Source of the DNA: Roseiarcus sp963813195
GTDB lineage: Bacteria; Pseudomonadota; Alphaproteobacteria; Rhizobiales; Beijerinckiaceae
NCBI GenBank assembly: GCA_963813195.1
Contig: CAWEYC010000025.1
Span: forward strand, 153,564 to 217,563
DNA: 64,000 nt
Direction: 5' to 3'
Under the pieces are notes generated by a model, which searched no databases, had not been told where the DNA came from, and saw only the letters and a list, made by a program, of their open reading frames with translations. Position 1 is the first letter of the stretch, and every line of letters begins with the position of its first letter. This document shows positions 62,338-64,000 of the stretch, piece after piece. A program made the translations under genes and the position numbers.

Positions 62338-63990
62338 TCAGGCGGCCTGAGCAGGAATGACGACAGTTCGCGGCCTCCAGTTCCACGGCAACAGTTCATC
62401 CAGGCGGTGAACTGGATGGGCGGCGATGCGGGAGAGGACGTCCGTCAGCCAGGCCTGGGGATCGACGTCGTTCATCTTGGCCGTGACGATGAGACTGTAC
62501 ATCGCCGCAGCCCGATGCCCCCCGCGGTCAGAACCGCAGAACAGCCAGGATTTTCTGCCCAGGGCAATGCCCCGCAACCCTCGTTCGGCGGCATTGTTCG
62601 AGAGGCAAACGCGACCATCTTCAAGGAACAGCGTGAAGGCCGGCCAGCGCTTGAGAATGTAGTTGATCGCCTTGACGAGATCGTGTCCTCGCGAGAGCTT
62701 CGCGGCCTGCGCGCCCATATAGGCGTGGAGATCATCTGCCAAAGGCCGGCTCAGCGAGCGACGCGTGGCCAGGCGTCCCTCGGCGCTCTTGCCGTTGATC
62801 GAGCGCTCGATCTCGAACAGCGCGTCGATGCGGCGAACGACCTCGATCGCGATCGGCGACAACGGGATTTCCTTCTTGCCCGCGGCCTTGCGGCGGGCGT
62901 TCTCCTCGATGTCGGCGAGTTCGAAGAACTTGCGCCGCGCATGCGACCAACACGCCGCTTCCCGGATGAGGCCCGGTTTTCGGTCCGGCAGGTAGAGGCG
63001 ATTGTATCCGTCATAGGCGTCTGCTTGCAGGATGCCGGAATATCCCGCCAGATGCCCCTGAGGATGCTCGCCCTTGCGGTCGCGCGAGTAATAAAACATC
63101 GCCGCCGGCGGCCCGGCGCCGCCAAAGGGTTTCTCGTCGCGCACGTAGACCCAGCAACGCCCCGTGTCGGTCTTGCCCGCCGCCAGAACGGGCACGGTCG
63201 TGTCGTCTCCATGCAGGCGCTCGGCCGCCATGACGTGGGCTTCGACAAGACGCAGGAGCGGATCGAACGCCGCGCAGACCAAGCCCACCGCGTCCGCCAT
63301 GGTCGACAGGGCGATCGGCACACCTTCCAGGGCGTAGCGCTCGGCCTGCCGGTTCAATGGCTGATGCTGGCCAAACTTCTCGAACACGATCATGGCCAGC
63401 AGGCTAGGCCCCGCCCATCCCCGGGCGACGGCATGGAACGGCGCCGGCGCCTGGCTGATCTTCTCGCAGTCCCGGCACGTGAACTTCTCCCGCACCGTCT
63501 CGATCACCTTCCACTGGCGCGGCTGCGTTTCCAGCGTCCGGGTCACGTCCTCGCCGAGCTTTCGCAGGCGATTGCCGCCACAGCATTCGCAGGCCGTCGG
63601 CGGATCGAGCACCACACGCTCGCGCGGAAGGTGATCGGGGAATGTGTTGCGCTCGGGACGTTTGCGCGTGAAGGCGGCGACATTTGCCGCCTTGGCGACC
63701 GCCGCTTCCGCCGCGAGTTCGTCTTCGGTGGCGCCGGCCTCCAGTTCCTCGAATGTCAGCGACAATTGGTCGATCAACCGCGCCGAGCGTTCCGAGCGTT
63801 GCCCGTAAATCTGCCGCTCCAGCTTGGCGATCCGCAGTTTCTGTTGGGCGATCAGCGCCGTGTCTTCCGACGCCTTGGCGCGGGCGACCGCCAGTTCGGC
63901 CGCGACCTGCAACCCCTTGGCTTCAGCCGTCGCCAACGCCGTTTTCAGAGCGGCGACTTCCTGGGAGAGCGCGTTACCAGCGGCGTTCAT
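62338..63990 (-). CDS. IS66-family transposase TnpC
   Basis: 550 residues, complete. N-terminal coiled coil and LZ-like helix (ALKTALATAEAKGLQVAAEL), the zinc-finger CECCGGNRLRKLGEDV with CRDCEK, and the DDE core: D in AERLHGDDTTVPVL, D in LQADAYDGYNRLY, E in LSNNAAERGLRGIALGRKSW. C-terminal SRIAAHPVHRLDELLPWNW is the IS66 C domain. ATG at 63990 lies almost at the window edge. Appears intact. Confidence 0.95.
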   Translation of the reverse strand: MNAAGNALSQEVAALKTALATAEAKGLQVAAELAVARAKASEDTALIAQQKLRIAKLERQIYGQRSERSARLIDQLSLTFEELEAGATEDELAAEAAVAKAANVAAFTRKRPERNTFPDHLPRERVVLDPPTACECCGGNRLRKLGEDVTRTLETQPRQWKVIETVREKFTCRDCEKISQAPAPFHAVARGWAGPSLLAMIVFEKFGQHQPLNRQAERYALEGVPIALSTMADAVGLVCAAFDPLLRLVEAHVMAAERLHGDDTTVPVLAAGKTDTGRCWVYVRDEKPFGGAGPPAAMFYYSRDRKGEHPQGHLAGYSGILQADAYDGYNRLYLPDRKPGLIREAACWSHARRKFFELADIEENARRKAAGKKEIPLSPIAIEVVRRIDALFEIERSINGKSAEGRLATRRSLSRPLADDLHAYMGAQAAKLSRGHDLVKAINYILKRWPAFTLFLEDGRVCLSNNAAERGLRGIALGRKSWLFCGSDRGGHRAAAMYSLIVTAKMNDVDPQAWLTDVLSRIAAHPVHRLDELLPWNWRPRTVVIPAQAA

Positions 63991-64000
63991 GCGACGAAGT

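Larger units (their letters stand above)
61858..64000 (-). mobile_element. IS66-family insertion sequence (partial; right end outside the window)
   Basis: Contains a complete TnpC gene and a small downstream gene. GTAAGGACGCCCC at 61858 resembles the GTAAGCG-type IS66 terminus and would mark the 3' end; this cannot be confirmed without the other end. TnpA and TnpB would lie beyond 64000. Confidence 0.45.

Overview
The window comes from a GC-rich alphaproteobacterium, most likely a member of the Hyphomicrobiales (Rhizobiales). The evidence is the linked ffs-dnaX-ybaB-recR block, a 16S-tRNA-Ile-tRNA-Ala-23S-5S-tRNA-fMet rRNA operon with an intervening sequence in helix 9 of the 23S, and protein families typical of that order (TIGR02302, HIG1 twin-membrane protein, DUF1127, DUF3489/DUF2924/recombinase cassette). 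The 16S 5' region looks like the Beijerinckiaceae/Methylocystaceae group, but I cannot run a comparison.

Positions 1-31,700 are chromosomal core. In order they hold: the end of a 3-hydroxybutyrate dehydrogenase followed by acetoacetate decarboxylase; a Gly/Tyr/His-rich exported protein; rpsA; a LysR regulator divergent from a RutE-like nitroreductase and a DoxX protein; a minus-strand group with a HIG1 protein, cobalamin adenosyltransferase, FAH-family hydrolase and anmK; a RES/Xre toxin-antitoxin pair; TIGR02302, lysA and an LptM-like lipoprotein; a VapBC pair; small membrane proteins; a catalase-like peroxidase with cytochrome b561; a Tat-type amine oxidase with cytochrome c, divergent from a phytochelatin-synthase-like peptidase; a YaiI protein; a 14-TM drug exporter; then ffs-dnaX-ybaB-recR and a cytochrome P450.

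Positions 31,680-38,117 are one complete rRNA operon with promoter, boxA-like element, two spacer tRNAs, 23S intervening sequence, 5S and tRNA-fMet, followed by a strong terminator.

From the 3' end of tRNA-fMet to the end of the window the DNA is accessory. A tyrosine integrase sits directly beside the tRNA. After it come decaying genes (isoprenylcysteine-methyltransferase-like, IS1182, IS110, SRAP and GGDEF remnants), a 23-nt copy of a tmRNA-like 3' end, a DUF3489/DUF2924/serine-recombinase cassette, and IS701, IS3, IS110 and IS66 elements.

The most interesting part is 47,288-52,336, between IS701 and IS3. Two divergent, tightly overlapping operons share a short promoter region carrying two identical 13-bp repeats 33 bp apart. 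The rightward operon encodes a ubiquitin-like (multiubiquitin-family) protein ending in glycine, an E2-like protein, a JAB-protease/E1 fusion and a DUF6527 protein: a bacterial ubiquitin-like conjugation and deconjugation system. The E1 and E2 appear to carry serine where canonical enzymes have the catalytic cysteine. The leftward operon encodes a ribbon-helix-helix protein, a GNAT acetyltransferase, an Xre regulator and an ImmA/IrrE-type metallopeptidase that is broken by a single in-frame TAA codon. Together they look like a mobile, regulated defence or stress module.
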